From Protula sp. h YS-2021 (lineage: Eukaryota > Annelida > Polychaeta > Sabellida > Serpulidae), in NCBI GenBank assembly GCA_949752745.1, contig OX457031.1, forward strand, positions 1 to 64,000: a stretch of DNA of 64,000 bases, written 5' to 3'. A model generated the notes under the pieces. It worked only from the letters and a program-made list of their open reading frames with translations. It was not told where the DNA came from and searched no databases. The translations under genes were made by a program, and so were the position numbers. Every line of letters starts with the position of its first letter. Positions within the stretch are counted from its first letter, which is position 1. This document shows positions 34,101 through 46,926 of the stretch, piece by piece.

Positions 34101-37100
34101 GGGTCGGGGTCAGGGTCAGGGTCAGGGTTAGGGGTTAGGGTAAGGGTCAGGGTCAAGGTTGTGTCAAGGCTGAATTGTATTGGACTTAGAATATTTTTAA
34201 TAGGGTTAGGGTCAGGGGTTAGGGTCAGGGTCAGGGTTAAGGTCAAGGGTTGGGTCAAGGTTGAGTTGTGTTGGACTTAGAATATTTTTCAAAGGGTTAA
34301 GGTCAGGGTCAAGGGTTAAGGTTAGGGTCAAGGTTGGGGTTAGGGTCAGGGTCAAGGTTGTGTCAAGGTTGAGTTGTGTTGGACTTGGAATACTTTTCAT
34401 AGGGTTAGGGTCAGGGTCAGGGGTTAGGGTCGGGGTCATGGTCAGGGGTTAGGGTCAGGGTCAGGGTCAAGGGTTGGGGTCAAAGGGTTGAGTTGGGTCA
34501 GGGCTTATTCCGGGTTGCATTTTCTTGTATCTATAGGGTTGCGACCCGGGGTTACCTTGGGGTAACCTAGGGTTACACCTGTCAATCAAGAGTTTTTTTC
34601 TATCATTTAGATGGACACAGAGCCATATGGACACAGAGCCATGTGCACCCTCATCTCTATACCCTAACCCTAACCCTAACCCTAACCCTAACCCTAACAC
34701 TAACCCAACTTAACATGGATGGACATGGACAGTGGTTAAAATTAGAGTCAAGGTTGGAGTCAGGGTCGGGGTCAGGGTCAAGGTTGGGGTCAGGGTTAGA
34801 GTCAGGGTCAGGGTCGGGGTCAGGGTCAGGGTCAGGGTCGGGGTCAGGGTTAGGGTCGGGGTCAGGGTCAGGGTCAGGGTTAGGGGTTAGGGTAAGGGTC
34901 AGGGTCAAGGTTGTGTCAAGGCTGAATTGTATTGGACTTAGAATATTTTTAATAGGGTTAGGGTCAGGGGTTAGGGTCAGGGTCAGGGTTAAGGTCAAGG
35001 GTTGGGTCAAGGTTGAGTTGTGTTGGACTTAGAATATTTTTCAAAGGGTTAAGGTCAGGGTCAAGGGTTAAGGTTAGGGTCAAGGTTGGGGTTAGGGTCA
35101 GGGTCAAGGTTGTGTCAAGGTTGAGTTGTGTTGGACTTGGAATACTTTTCATAGGGTTAGGGTCAGGGTCAGGGGTTAGGGTCGGGGTCATGGTCAGGGG
35201 TTAGGGTCAGGGTCAGGGTCAAGGGTTGGGGTCAAAGGGTTGAGTTGGGTCAGGGCTTATTCCGGGTTGCATTTTCTTGTATCTATAGGGTTGCGACCCG
35301 GGGTTACCTTGGGGTAACCTAGGGTTACACCTGTCAATCAAGAGTTTTTTTCTATCATTTAGATGGACACAGAGCCATATGGACACAGAGCCATGTGCAC
35401 CCTCATCTCTATACCCTAACCCTAACCCTAACCCTAACCCTAACCCTAACACTAACCCTAACCCTAACCCTAACCCTAACACTAACCCTAACCCTACAGA
35501 GCCATGTGCACCCTCATCTCTATACCCTAACCCTAACCCTAACCCTAACCCTAACCCTAACACTAACCCAACTTAACATGGATGGACATGGACAGTGGTT
35601 AAAATTAGAGTCAAGGTTGGAGTCAGGGTCGGGGTCAGGGTCAAGGTTGGGGTCAGGGTTAGAGTCAGGGTCAGGGTCGGGGTCAGGGTCAGGGTCAGGG
35701 TCGGGGTCAGGGTTAGGGTCGGGGTCAGGGTCAGGGTCAGGGTTAGGGGTTAGGGTAAGGGTCAGGGTCAAGGTTGTGTCAAGGCTGAATTGTATTGGAC
35801 TTAGAATATTTTTAATAGGGTTAGGGTCAGGGGTTAGGGTCAGGGTCAGGGTTAAGGTCAAGGGTTGGGTCAAGGTTGAGTTGTGTTGGACTTAGAATAT
35901 TTTTCAAAGGGTTAAGGTCAGGGTCAAGGGTTAAGGTTAGGGTCAAGGTTGGGGTTAGGGTCAGGGTCAAGGTTGTGTCAAGGTTGAGTTGTGTTGGACT
36001 TGGAATACTTTTCATAGGGTTAGGGTCAGGGTCAGGGGTTAGGGTCGGGGTCATGGTCAGGGGTTAGGGTCAGGGTCAGGGTCAAGGGTTGGGGTCAAAG
36101 GGTTGAGTTGGGTCAGGGCTTATTCCGGGTTGCATTTTCTTGTATCTATAGGGTTGCGACCCGGGGTTACCTTGGGGTAACCTAGGGTTACACCTGTCAA
36201 TCAAGAGTTTTTTTCTATCATTTAGATGGACACAGAGCCATATGGACACAGAGCCATGTGCACCCTCATCTCTATACCCTAACCCTAACCCTAACCCTAA
36301 CCCTAACCCTAACACTAACCCAACTTAACATGGATGGACATGGACAGTGGTTAAAATTAGAGTCAAGGTTGGAGTCAGGGTCGGGGTCAGGGTCAAGGTT
36401 GGGGTCAGGGTTAGAGTCAGGGTCAGGGTCGGGGTCAGGGTCAGGGTCAGGGTCGGGGTCAGGGTTAGGGTCGGGGTCAGGGTCAGGGTCAGGGTTAGGG
36501 GTTAGGGTAAGGGTCAGGGTCAAGGTTGTGTCAAGGCTGAATTGTATTGGACTTAGAATATTTTTAATAGGGTTAGGGTCAGGGGTTAGGGTCAGGGTCA
36601 GGGTTAAGGTCAAGGGTTGGGTCAAGGTTGAGTTGTGTTGGACTTAGAATATTTTTCAAAGGGTTAAGGTCAGGGTCAAGGGTTAAGGTTAGGGTCAAGG
36701 TTGGGGTTAGGGTCAGGGTCAAGGTTGTGTCAAGGTTGAGTTGTGTTGGACTTGGAATACTTTTCATAGGGTTAGGGTCAGGGTCAGGGGTTAGGGTCGG
36801 GGTCATGGTCAGGGGTTAGGGTCAGGGTCAGGGTCAAGGGTTGGGGTCAAAGGGTTGAGTTGGGTCAGGGCTTATTCCGGGTTGCATTTTCTTGTATCTA
36901 TAGGGTTGCGACCCGGGGTTACCTTGGGGTAACCTAGGGTTACACCTGTCAATCAAGAGTTTTTTTCTATCATTTAGATGGACACAGAGCCATATGGACA
37001 CAGAGCCATGTGCACCCTCATCTCTATACCCTAACCCTAACCCTAACCCTAACCCTAACCCTAACACTAACCCTAACCCTAACCCTAACCCTAACACTAA

Positions 37101-40100
37101 CCCTAACCCTACAGAGCCATGTGCACCCTCATCTCTATACCCTAACCCTAACCCTAACCCTAACCCTAACCCTAACACTAACCCAACTTAACATGGATGG
37201 ACATGGACAGTGGTTAAAATTAGAGTCAAGGTTGGAGTCAGGGTCGGGGTCAGGGTCAAGGTTGGGGTCAGGGTTAGAGTCAGGGTCAGGGTCGGGGTCA
37301 GGGTCAGGGTCAGGGTCGGGGTCAGGGTTAGGGTCGGGGTCAGGGTCAGGGTCAGGGTTAGGGGTTAGGGTAAGGGTCAGGGTCAAGGTTGTGTCAAGGC
37401 TGAATTGTATTGGACTTAGAATATTTTTAATAGGGTTAGGGTCAGGGGTTAGGGTCAGGGTCAGGGTTAAGGTCAAGGGTTGGGTCAAGGTTGAGTTGTG
37501 TTGGACTTAGAATATTTTTCAAAGGGTTAAGGTCAGGGTCAAGGGTTAAGGTTAGGGTCAAGGTTGGGGTTAGGGTCAGGGTCAAGGTTGTGTCAAGGTT
37601 GAGTTGTGTTGGACTTGGAATACTTTTCATAGGGTTAGGGTCAGGGTCAGGGGTTAGGGTCGGGGTCATGGTCAGGGGTTAGGGTCAGGGTCAGGGTCAA
37701 GGGTTGGGGTCAAAGGGTTGAGTTGGGTCAGGGCTTATTCCGGGTTGCATTTTCTTGTATCTATAGGGTTGCGACCCGGGGTTACCTTGGGGTAACCTAG
37801 GGTTACACCTGTCAATCAAGAGTTTTTTTCTATCATTTAGATGGACACAGAGCCATATGGACACAGAGCCATGTGCACCCTCATCTCTATACCCTAACCC
37901 TAACCCTAACCCTAACCCTAACCCTAACACTAACCCAACTTAACATGGATGGACATGGACAGTGGTTAAAATTAGAGTCAAGGTTGGAGTCAGGGTCGGG
38001 GTCAGGGTCAAGGTTGGGGTCAGGGTTAGAGTCAGGGTCAGGGTCGGGGTCAGGGTCAGGGTCAGGGTCGGGGTCAGGGTTAGGGTCGGGGTCAGGGTCA
38101 GGGTCAGGGTTAGGGGTTAGGGTAAGGGTCAGGGTCAAGGTTGTGTCAAGGCTGAATTGTATTGGACTTAGAATATTTTTAATAGGGTTAGGGTCAGGGG
38201 TTAGGGTCAGGGTCAGGGTTAAGGTCAAGGGTTGGGTCAAGGTTGAGTTGTGTTGGACTTAGAATATTTTTCAAAGGGTTAAGGTCAGGGTCAAGGGTTA
38301 AGGTTAGGGTCAAGGTTGGGGTTAGGGTCAGGGTCAAGGTTGTGTCAAGGTTGAGTTGTGTTGGACTTGGAATACTTTTCATAGGGTTAGGGTCAGGGTC
38401 AGGGGTTAGGGTCGGGGTCATGGTCAGGGGTTAGGGTCAGGGTCAGGGTCAAGGGTTGGGGTCAAAGGGTTGAGTTGGGTCAGGGCTTATTCCGGGTTGC
38501 ATTTTCTTGTATCTATAGGGTTGCGACCCGGGGTTACCTTGGGGTAACCTAGGGTTACACCTGTCAATCAAGAGTTTTTTTCTATCATTTAGATGGACAC
38601 AGAGCCATATGGACACAGAGCCATGTGCACCCTCATCTCTATACCCTAACCCTAACCCTAACCCTAACCCTAACCCTAACACTAACCCTAACCCTAACCC
38701 TAACCCTAACACTAACCCTAACCCTACAGAGCCATGTGCACCCTCATCTCTATACCCTAACCCTAACCCTAACCCTAACCCTAACCCTAACACTAACCCA
38801 ACTTAACATGGATGGACATGGACAGTGGTTAAAATTAGAGTCAAGGTTGGAGTCAGGGTCGGGGTCAGGGTCAAGGTTGGGGTCAGGGTTAGAGTCAGGG
38901 TCAGGGTCGGGGTCAGGGTCAGGGTCAGGGTCGGGGTCAGGGTTAGGGTCGGGGTCAGGGTCAGGGTCAGGGTTAGGGGTTAGGGTAAGGGTCAGGGTCA
39001 AGGTTGTGTCAAGGCTGAATTGTATTGGACTTAGAATATTTTTAATAGGGTTAGGGTCAGGGGTTAGGGTCAGGGTCAGGGTTAAGGTCAAGGGTTGGGT
39101 CAAGGTTGAGTTGTGTTGGACTTAGAATATTTTTCAAAGGGTTAAGGTCAGGGTCAAGGGTTAAGGTTAGGGTCAAGGTTGGGGTTAGGGTCAGGGTCAA
39201 GGTTGTGTCAAGGTTGAGTTGTGTTGGACTTGGAATACTTTTCATAGGGTTAGGGTCAGGGTCAGGGGTTAGGGTCGGGGTCATGGTCAGGGGTTAGGGT
39301 CAGGGTCAGGGTCAAGGGTTGGGGTCAAAGGGTTGAGTTGGGTCAGGGCTTATTCCGGGTTGCATTTTCTTGTATCTATAGGGTTGCGACCCGGGGTTAC
39401 CTTGGGGTAACCTAGGGTTACACCTGTCAATCAAGAGTTTTTTTCTATCATTTAGATGGACACAGAGCCATATGGACACAGAGCCATGTGCACCCTCATC
39501 TCTATACCCTAACCCTAACCCTAACCCTAACCCTAACCCTAACACTAACCCAACTTAACATGGATGGACATGGACAGTGGTTAAAATTAGAGTCAAGGTT
39601 GGAGTCAGGGTCGGGGTCAGGGTCAAGGTTGGGGTCAGGGTTAGAGTCAGGGTCAGGGTCGGGGTCAGGGTCAGGGTCAGGGTCGGGGTCAGGGTTAGGG
39701 TCGGGGTCAGGGTCAGGGTCAGGGTTAGGGGTTAGGGTAAGGGTCAGGGTCAAGGTTGTGTCAAGGCTGAATTGTATTGGACTTAGAATATTTTTAATAG
39801 GGTTAGGGTCAGGGGTTAGGGTCAGGGTCAGGGTTAAGGTCAAGGGTTGGGTCAAGGTTGAGTTGTGTTGGACTTAGAATATTTTTCAAAGGGTTAAGGT
39901 CAGGGTCAAGGGTTAAGGTTAGGGTCAAGGTTGGGGTTAGGGTCAGGGTCAAGGTTGTGTCAAGGTTGAGTTGTGTTGGACTTGGAATACTTTTCATAGG
40001 GTTAGGGTCAGGGTCAGGGGTTAGGGTCGGGGTCATGGTCAGGGGTTAGGGTCAGGGTCAGGGTCAAGGGTTGGGGTCAAAGGGTTGAGTTGGGTCAGGG

Positions 40101-41121
40101 CTTATTCCGGGTTGCATTTTCTTGTATCTATAGGGTTGCGACCCGGGGTTACCTTGGGGTAACCTAGGGTTACACCTGTCAATCAAGAGTTTTTTTCTAT
40201 CATTTAGATGGACACAGAGCCATATGGACACAGAGCCATGTGCACCCTCATCTCTATACCCTAACCCTAACCCTAACCCTAACCCTAACCCTAACACTAA
40301 CCCTAACCCTAACCCTAACCCTAACACTAACCCTAACCCTACAGAGCCATGTGCACCCTCATCTCTATACCCTAACCCTAACCCTAACCCTAACCCTAAC
40401 CCTAACACTAACCCAACTTAACATGGATGGACATGGACAGTGGTTAAAATTAGAGTCAAGGTTGGAGTCAGGGTCGGGGTCAGGGTCAAGGTTGGGGTCA
40501 GGGTTAGAGTCAGGGTCAGGGTCGGGGTCAGGGTCAGGGTCAGGGTCGGGGTCAGGGTTAGGGTCGGGGTCAGGGTCAGGGTCAGGGTTAGGGGTTAGGG
40601 TAAGGGTCAGGGTCAAGGTTGTGTCAAGGCTGAATTGTATTGGACTTAGAATATTTTTAATAGGGTTAGGGTCAGGGGTTAGGGTCAGGGTCAGGGTTAA
40701 GGTCAAGGGTTGGGTCAAGGTTGAGTTGTGTTGGACTTAGAATATTTTTCAAAGGGTTAAGGTCAGGGTCAAGGGTTAAGGTTAGGGTCAAGGTTGGGGT
40801 TAGGGTCAGGGTCAAGGTTGTGTCAAGGTTGAGTTGTGTTGGACTTGGAATACTTTTCATAGGGTTAGGGTCAGGGTCAGGGGTTAGGGTCGGGGTCATG
40901 GTCAGGGGTTAGGGTCAGGGTCAGGGTCAAGGGTTGGGGTCAAAGGGTTGAGTTGGGTCAGGGCTTATTCCGGGTTGCATTTTCTTGTATCTATAGGGTT
41001 GCGACCCGGGGTTACCTTGGGGTAACCTAGGGTTACACCTGTCAATCAAGAGTTTTTTTCTATCATTTAGATGGACACAGAGCCATATGGACACAGAGCC
41101 ATGTGCACCCTCATCTCTATA

Positions 41122-41200
41122 CCCTAACCCTGGAAATCTAACCCTAACCCTAACCCTAACCCTAACCCTAACCCTAACCCTAACCCTAACCCTAACCCTA
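41122..41200 (-). repeat. Interstitial telomeric array with a unique interruption
   Basis: CCCTAA units with one non-telomeric insertion, CCCTGGAAATCTAACCC, just after the last C higher-order repeat. The array ends at CGGTTAGG, the entry point of the D module. Confidence 0.95.
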
Positions 41201-43373
41201 CGGTTAGGTAAAGGTTGAGTTATGTTGGACTTAGAATATATTTATAGGGTTGGCTCAGGGGTTAGGGTCAGGGTCAAGGTTGGAGTCAGGGTCATGGTTA
41301 GGGTCAGGGTCAGGGTCAGGATCGGGTTCAGGGTCAGGGTTAGGGTCAGGGTCAGGGTTTGGGTCAGGGTCAGGGTTATGGGTTGAGTCAAGGTAAAGTT
41401 GTGTTGGACTTAGAATATATTTATAGGGTTGGGTCAGGGGTTAGGGTCAGGGTCAAGGTTGGGGTCAGGGTCATGGTTAGGGTCTGGGTCAGGGTTGGGG
41501 TCAGGGTCAGGGTTAAGGGTTGGGTTAAGGATTAGTTGTGTTGGACTTAGAATATTTTTATAGGGTTGGGTCAGGGGTTAGGGTCAGGGTCAAGGTTAGA
41601 GCCTGGGTCAGGGTCAGGGTTAGGGTCAAGGTCAGGGTCGGGGTCAGGCTCAGGGTTAGGGTCAGGGTCTGGGTCAGGGTTGGGGTCAGGGTCAGGGTTA
41701 GGGTCAGGGTCAGGGTTAAGGGTTAGGTCAAGGTTGAGTTGTGTTGGACTTAGAATATTTTTATAGGGTTGGGTCAGGGGTTAGGGTCAGGGTAAAGGTT
41801 GGGGTCAAGGTCAGGGTTAGGGTCAGGGTCAGGGTTGGGTTCAGGGTCAGGGTTAGGGTCAGGGTCAGGGTTAGGGTCAGGGTCAGGGTTTGGGTCAGGG
41901 TCAGGGTTAAGGGTTGGGTCAAGGTGGAGTTGTGTTGGACTTGGAATATTTTTATGGGATTGGGTCAGGGGTTAGGGTCAGGGTCAAGGTTGGGGTCGGG
42001 GTCAGGGTCAGGGTTAGGGTCAGGGTTGGGGTCAGGGTCAGGGTCAAGAGTCAGGGTTAGGGTCAGGGTCAGGGCTGGGGTCAGGGTCAGGGGTCAGGGT
42101 TAAGGGTTGGGTGAAGTTTGAGTTGTGTTCGACTTGGAATATTTTTATAGGATTGAGTCAGGGGTTAGGGTCAGGGTCAAGGTTGGGGTCGAGGTCAGGA
42201 TCAAGGTCAGGGTCGGGGTCATGGTCAGGGTTAGGGTCAGGGTTAGGGTCAGGGTCAGGGTTGGGGTCAGGGTCAGGTTTAAGGGTTGGGTCAAGGTTTA
42301 GTTGTGTTTGACTTAGAATATTTTTATAGGGTTTGGTCAGGGGTTAGGGTCAGGGTCAAGGTTGGGGTCGGGTCAGGGTCAGGGTTAGGGTCAGGGTCGG
42401 GGTAAGGGTCAGGGTTAAGGGTTGGGTCAAGGTTTAGTTGTGTTTGACTTAGAATATTTTTATAGGGTTTGGTCAGGGGTTAGGGTCAGGGTCAAGGTTG
42501 GGGTCGGGGTCAGGGTCAGGGTTAGGGTCAGGGTCGGGGTAAGGGTCAGGGTTAAGGGTTGGGTCAAGGTTTAGTTGTGTTCGACTTAGAATATTTTTAT
42601 AGGGTTGGGTCAGGGGTAAGGGTCAGGGTGAAGGTTTGGATCGGGGTCAGGGTCAGGGTCAGGGTTAGGGTCAGGGTCGGGGTCAGGGTCATGGTTAGGG
42701 TCAGGGGTTAGCGTCAGGGTCAGGGTTGGGGTTGGGGTCAGGGTTATGGGTTGGGTTAAGGTTGAGTTGTGTTCGACTTGGAATAATTTTATAGGGATGG
42801 GTCAGGGGTTAGGGTCAGGGTCAAGGTTGGGGTCGGGGTCAGGGTCAGGGTTAGGGTCAGGGTCGGGGTCAGGGTCAGGGTTAGGGTCAGGGTCAGGGTC
42901 AGGGTCAGGGTTGGGGTCAGGGTCAGGGTTAATGGTTGGGTCAAGGTTGAGTTGTGTTCGACTTAGAATATTTTTATAGGGTTGGGTCAGGGGTTAGGGT
43001 CAGGGTCAAGGTTGGGATCAGGGTCAGGGTTAGGGTCAGGGTCAGGGTCAAAGTCGGGGTCAGGGTCAGGGTCGGGGTTAGGGTCAGTGTTAGGGTCAGG
43101 GTCAGGGTTGGGGTCAGGGTCAGGGTTAAGGGTTGGGTCAAGGTTGAGTTGTGTTCGACTTACAATATTTTTATAGGGTTGGGTCAGGGGTTAGGGTCAG
43201 GGTCAAGGTTGGGGTCAGGGTCAGGGTTAATCAGGGTCAGGGTCGGGGTCAGGGTCAGGGTTAGGGTCAGGGTCAGGGTTGGGGTCAGGGTCAGGGTCAG
43301 GGTTGGGGTCAGGGTCAGTGTTAGGGTCTTAACCCGGGTTGCATTTTCTTGCGTTTGTAGGGTTGCGAACTGG

Positions 43374-43390
43374 GGTCACCTTGGGTGACC
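43374..43390 (+). other. Conserved hairpin in boundary block (D copy, compensated pair)
   Basis: GGTCACC and GGTGACC flank TTG. Compared with the C and E version (GGTTACC/GGTAACC), the fourth base of the left arm is C instead of T and its partner is G instead of A, so the seven-pair stem is kept. Confidence 0.8.
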
Positions 43391-43420
43391 TATGGTCACT
43401 GACCTAATTACTGCTGTCAA

Positions 43421-43455
43421 TCATCGATGACGTCATAAGTATGTCAGCCAATCAG
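43421..43455 (+). promoter_or_regulatory. CRE plus CCAAT promoter-like composite (D)
   Basis: TGACGTCA at 43428-43435 and CCAAT at 43448-43452 within AGCCAATCAG. The sequence between them differs from the B version at some bases, but the CRE, the CCAAT box and their 12-base spacing are unchanged. Confidence 0.5.
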
Positions 43456-43527
43456 AAGTTTTTTACTATCATTTAGCTGGTCAGAGAGCCATGTGGTCAC
43501 AGAGCCATGTGCACCCTCATCTCTATA

Positions 43528-44892
43528 CCCTAACCCTAACCCTAACCCTAACCCTAACCCTAACCCTAACCCTAACGCTATATAATTTATGACGATACCT
43601 TAAAGACTTTTTCAAAAACATTTAAAAAACGCATGAAATTTGGGATAAAATTTGGCCCATTATTTAAAAATGTCATTTCTTTATAACTTCTAGATAAAAT
43701 AGAGCCAAAATATTTATGTCACTTATATATCATTGCAACACTATTACGCGGTATAAAGTTTGTAAAAATCCATTAAGGGCTTTTGACGATATGGTCAAAA
43801 AATTGTCAATTTTTTTAGCATTTTGACATTTTAACATGAAAATATCAATTTTATTATAACTTCTACACATAATACAGGCATGACATTTGCAATAATAATA
43901 GAATATTTCATGCACTATTAAACCATATAAAATTTGTAGAAAAACATCATGGACTTTTAACGATATTGTCAAAACATTATCAAACGTTTTCTCCACTTTC
44001 AGTATGGGTTAGGGTATCGGGTTGGGGTATTGGGTTAGGTTATGTGTCAGGCTTACGGTTGGGTTGGATCAAGGTTGCCTTGTGATTGACTTAGAATATT
44101 TTATAAGGCTTGTGTTGGGTAAGGGTTGGGTTGATGTTGGGTCAAGGTTGAGTTTTGTTGGACTTAGAATATTTTTTACAGGCTTGGTTCAGGGTCAGGG
44201 TTGGGGTAAGGGTCGGGGTCAGGGTTAAGGGTGGGGTCAGGGTCGGGGTCAGGGTCAGGGTTGGGGTCAGGGTTAGGGTCGGGGTCAGGGTCAGGGTTAG
44301 GGTCAGGGTCAGGGTCAGGGTTGGGGTCAGGGTTAGGGTCGGGGTCAGGGTCAGGGTTAGGGTCAGGGTTAGGGTCAGGGTCAAGGTTGTGTCAATGTTG
44401 AGTTGTGTTGGACTTAGAATATTTTTCAAAGGGTTAGGGTCAGGGTCAAGGGTTAGGGTCAGGGTTAAGGTCAAGGGTTGGGTTAAGGTTGAGTTATTTT
44501 GGAGTTAGAATATTTTTCAAAGGGTTAGGGTCAGGGTCAAGAGTTAGGGTCAGGGTCAGGGTTAAGGTCAAGGGTTGGGTCAAGGTTAAGTTGTGTTGGA
44601 CTTAGAATATTTTTACAGGGTTGGGTCAGGGTTAGGGTCAGGGTCAAGGTTGGGGTCAGGGTCGGGGTCAGGGTCAAGGTCAAGGTTGGGGTCAGGGTCA
44701 GGGTCAGGGTTGGGGTCAGGGTCACGGTTAGGGTCTAAACCCGGGTTGCATTTTCTTGCGTTTAAAGGGTTGCGACCCGGGGTTACCTTGGAGTAACCTA
44801 GGGTTACACCTGTCAATCAAGAGTTTTTTTCTATCATTTAGATGGACACAGAGCCATATGGACACAGAGCCATGTGCACCCTCATCTCTATA
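43528..44892 (+). repeat. Truncated A-like module (1365 bp)
   Basis: The CCCTAA array (43528-43575) joins GCTATATAATTT inside the AT-rich block, so roughly the first 510 bases of the AT core are missing. The remaining AT block ends at 44002, the G-rich tract runs to 44730 and the boundary block is 44731-44892. It differs from the A1-A4 copies at scattered positions, for example TTTGGGATAAAAT for TTTGGGGTAAAAT and TTGGAGTTAG for TTGGACTTAG. It is therefore an older copy than the four tandem ones. Confidence 0.92.
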
Positions 44893-45000
44893 CCCTAACC
44901 CTAACCCTAACACTAACCCTAACCCTAACCCTAACACTAACACTAACCCTACTAACCCTAACCCTAACCCTAACCCTAACTCTAACCCCCTAACTCTATA
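44893..45000 (-). repeat. Interstitial telomeric array with CACTAA variants (E0)
   Basis: CCCTAA units with several CACTAA units and one CCCTACTAA slip run into the degenerate CTCTAACCCCCTAACTC entry segment. Confidence 0.93.
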
Positions 45001-46926
45001 CCATAACCCAACCCATAACCCTGACCCTAACCCAACCCTAACCCTAATCCCTAACCCAAGTATTTCTCGAGTTATAGCGATTAAGTTGGCAGAAACAGCC
45101 CAATAACGCATTTTTTGGTAATAACTTCGTGAAAAATCGTTTATTTTAACAGAAATAAGGCAGAAACGTGCGCGTAATAATACTATTTTATTTGTGTTGG
45201 AACTTATTTATCAAAAATTTTGACAAAAAATATTAAAATTTTCACTTATGCAAAAAAATGCAGGTAAGGTGCACAGGTTAAACAACGTCATGCGACAGAT
45301 ATCATGACATGACGACTTTATGAATAAATAAGAATAAATGTGTTTTGGTAGGAACCCTTAGAGTCCAAGGATCATTTTGGTGCAATTTGAGCCATGAAAG
45401 ACTAAGGGAAGGGGTCGAAATTTAAAAAACGGGACTTGGTCCCGAGGTAGCAGACACACCATAATTTTTGGGCATTGTTGACCTTAAACTCAATTTTTGT
45501 TATGCTTGTCATAGTAGTAGGAAAATTATTTTAACAGGGCTACAAACTGCATTCAAGGGCTTTAAAACGCTATATAATTTATGATGATACCTTAAAGACT
45601 TTTTGAAAAACATTGAAAAAACGCATGACATTTGGGGTAAAATTTGGCCTATTATTTAAAAAATGTCATTTCTTTATAACTTCTAGATAAAATAGAGCCA
45701 AAACATTTATGTCACTTATAGATTATTGCAACACTATTACGCTTTATAAAGTTTGTAAAAATACATTAAGGGCTTTTGACGATATGGCCAAAAACTTGTC
45801 AAATTTTTCAGCATTTTGACATTTTAACATGAAAATATCAATTTTATTATAATCTCTACACACAATACAGGCATGAAATTTGCACCAATGATAGAATATT
45901 TTATGCACTATCAAACCATATAAAAATTGTAGAAAAACATCATGGACTTTTAACGATACTGTCAAAACATTATCAAACGTTTTCTCCACTTTCAGTATGG
46001 GTTAGGGAATCGGGTTGGGGTATTGGGTTAGGTTATGTGTTAGGCTTAGGGTTGGTTTGGATCAAGGTTGTCTTGTGATTGACTTAGAATATTTTATAAG
46101 GCTAGTGTTGGGTAAGGGTTGGGTTGGGTTTGGTTGGGTTGGGGTTGGGTCAAGGTTGAGTTTTGTTGGACTTAAACTATTTTCCACAGGGTTGGTTCAG
46201 GGTCAGGGTTGGGATAAGGGTCGGGGTCAGGGTCAAGGGTGGGGTCAGGGTCGGGGTCAGGGTCAGGGTTGGGGTCGGGGTCAGGGTTAGGGTCGGGGTC
46301 AGGGTCAGGGTTGGGGTCAGGGTCAGGGTCAGGGTTGGGGTCAGGGTCAGGGTCAGGGTTAGGGTCAGGGTCAGGGGTTAGGGTCATGATTAGGGTCAAG
46401 GTTGTGTCAAGGTTGAGTTGTGTTGGACTTAGAATATTTTTCAAAGGGTTAGGGTCAGGGTCAGGGGTTACGGTCAGGGTCAGGGTTAAGGTCAAGTGTT
46501 GGGTCAAGGTTGAGTTGTTTTGGACTTAGAATATTTTTCAAAGGGTTAGGGTCAGGGTCAAGGGTTAAGGTCAGGGTCAGGGTTAAGGTCAAGGGTTGGG
46601 TCAAGGTTAAGTTGTGTTGGACTTAGAATATTTTTATAGGGTTGGGTCAGGGGTTAGGTTCAGGGTCAAGGTTGGGGTCAGGGTCGGGGTCAGGGTCAGG
46701 GTCAAGGTTAGGGTCAGGGTCAGGGTTAGGGTCAGGGTCAGGGTTGGGGTCAACGTCAGGGTTAGGGTCAAACCCCGGGTTGCATTTTCTTGCGTTTACA
46801 GGGCTGCGACCCGAGGTTACCTTGGGGTAACCTAGGGTTACACCTGTCAATCAAGAGTTTTTTACTATCATTTCTTTGGTACGGGGAGCCATGGTACGGG
46901 GAGCCATGTGCACCCTTAGCTCTATA

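Larger units (their letters stand above)
14530..41121 (+). repeat. C-family higher-order satellite array, 26.6 kb
   Basis: One 752-bp monomer (14530-15281) is followed by exactly 16 copies of a 1615-bp higher-order repeat, with repeat n starting at 15282 + 1615(n-1). The array holds 33 monomers of 752 bp and 16 mini-modules of 111 bp. All copies appear identical by eye, and every open frame repeats unchanged in each copy. No AT-rich block and no gene are present. Such homogeneity implies very recent amplification or conversion, or possibly an assembly effect. Confidence 0.95.
41122..43527 (+). repeat. D module: CCCTAA array, spacer-punctuated G-rich tract, long boundary block
   Basis: It lies directly after the C array. 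The CCCTAA array (41122-41200) is interrupted near 41130-41137 by GGAAAT-containing sequence. The G-rich tract (41201-43323) is cut by twelve spacer cores GACTTAGAAT or close variants at 41228, 41407, 41544, 41747, 41938, 42131, 42310, 42446, 42583, 42775, 42960 and 43157. Most intervals are either 136-137 or 179-203 bp. The 204-bp boundary block is 43324-43527. No gene is seen. Confidence 0.93.

Noticed and set aside
14530..41121. Regularly spaced identical repeats resembling a very large CRISPR array.
   Set aside because: Units are 752/111 bp, there are no unique spacers, and the DNA is telomere-like eukaryotic satellite.
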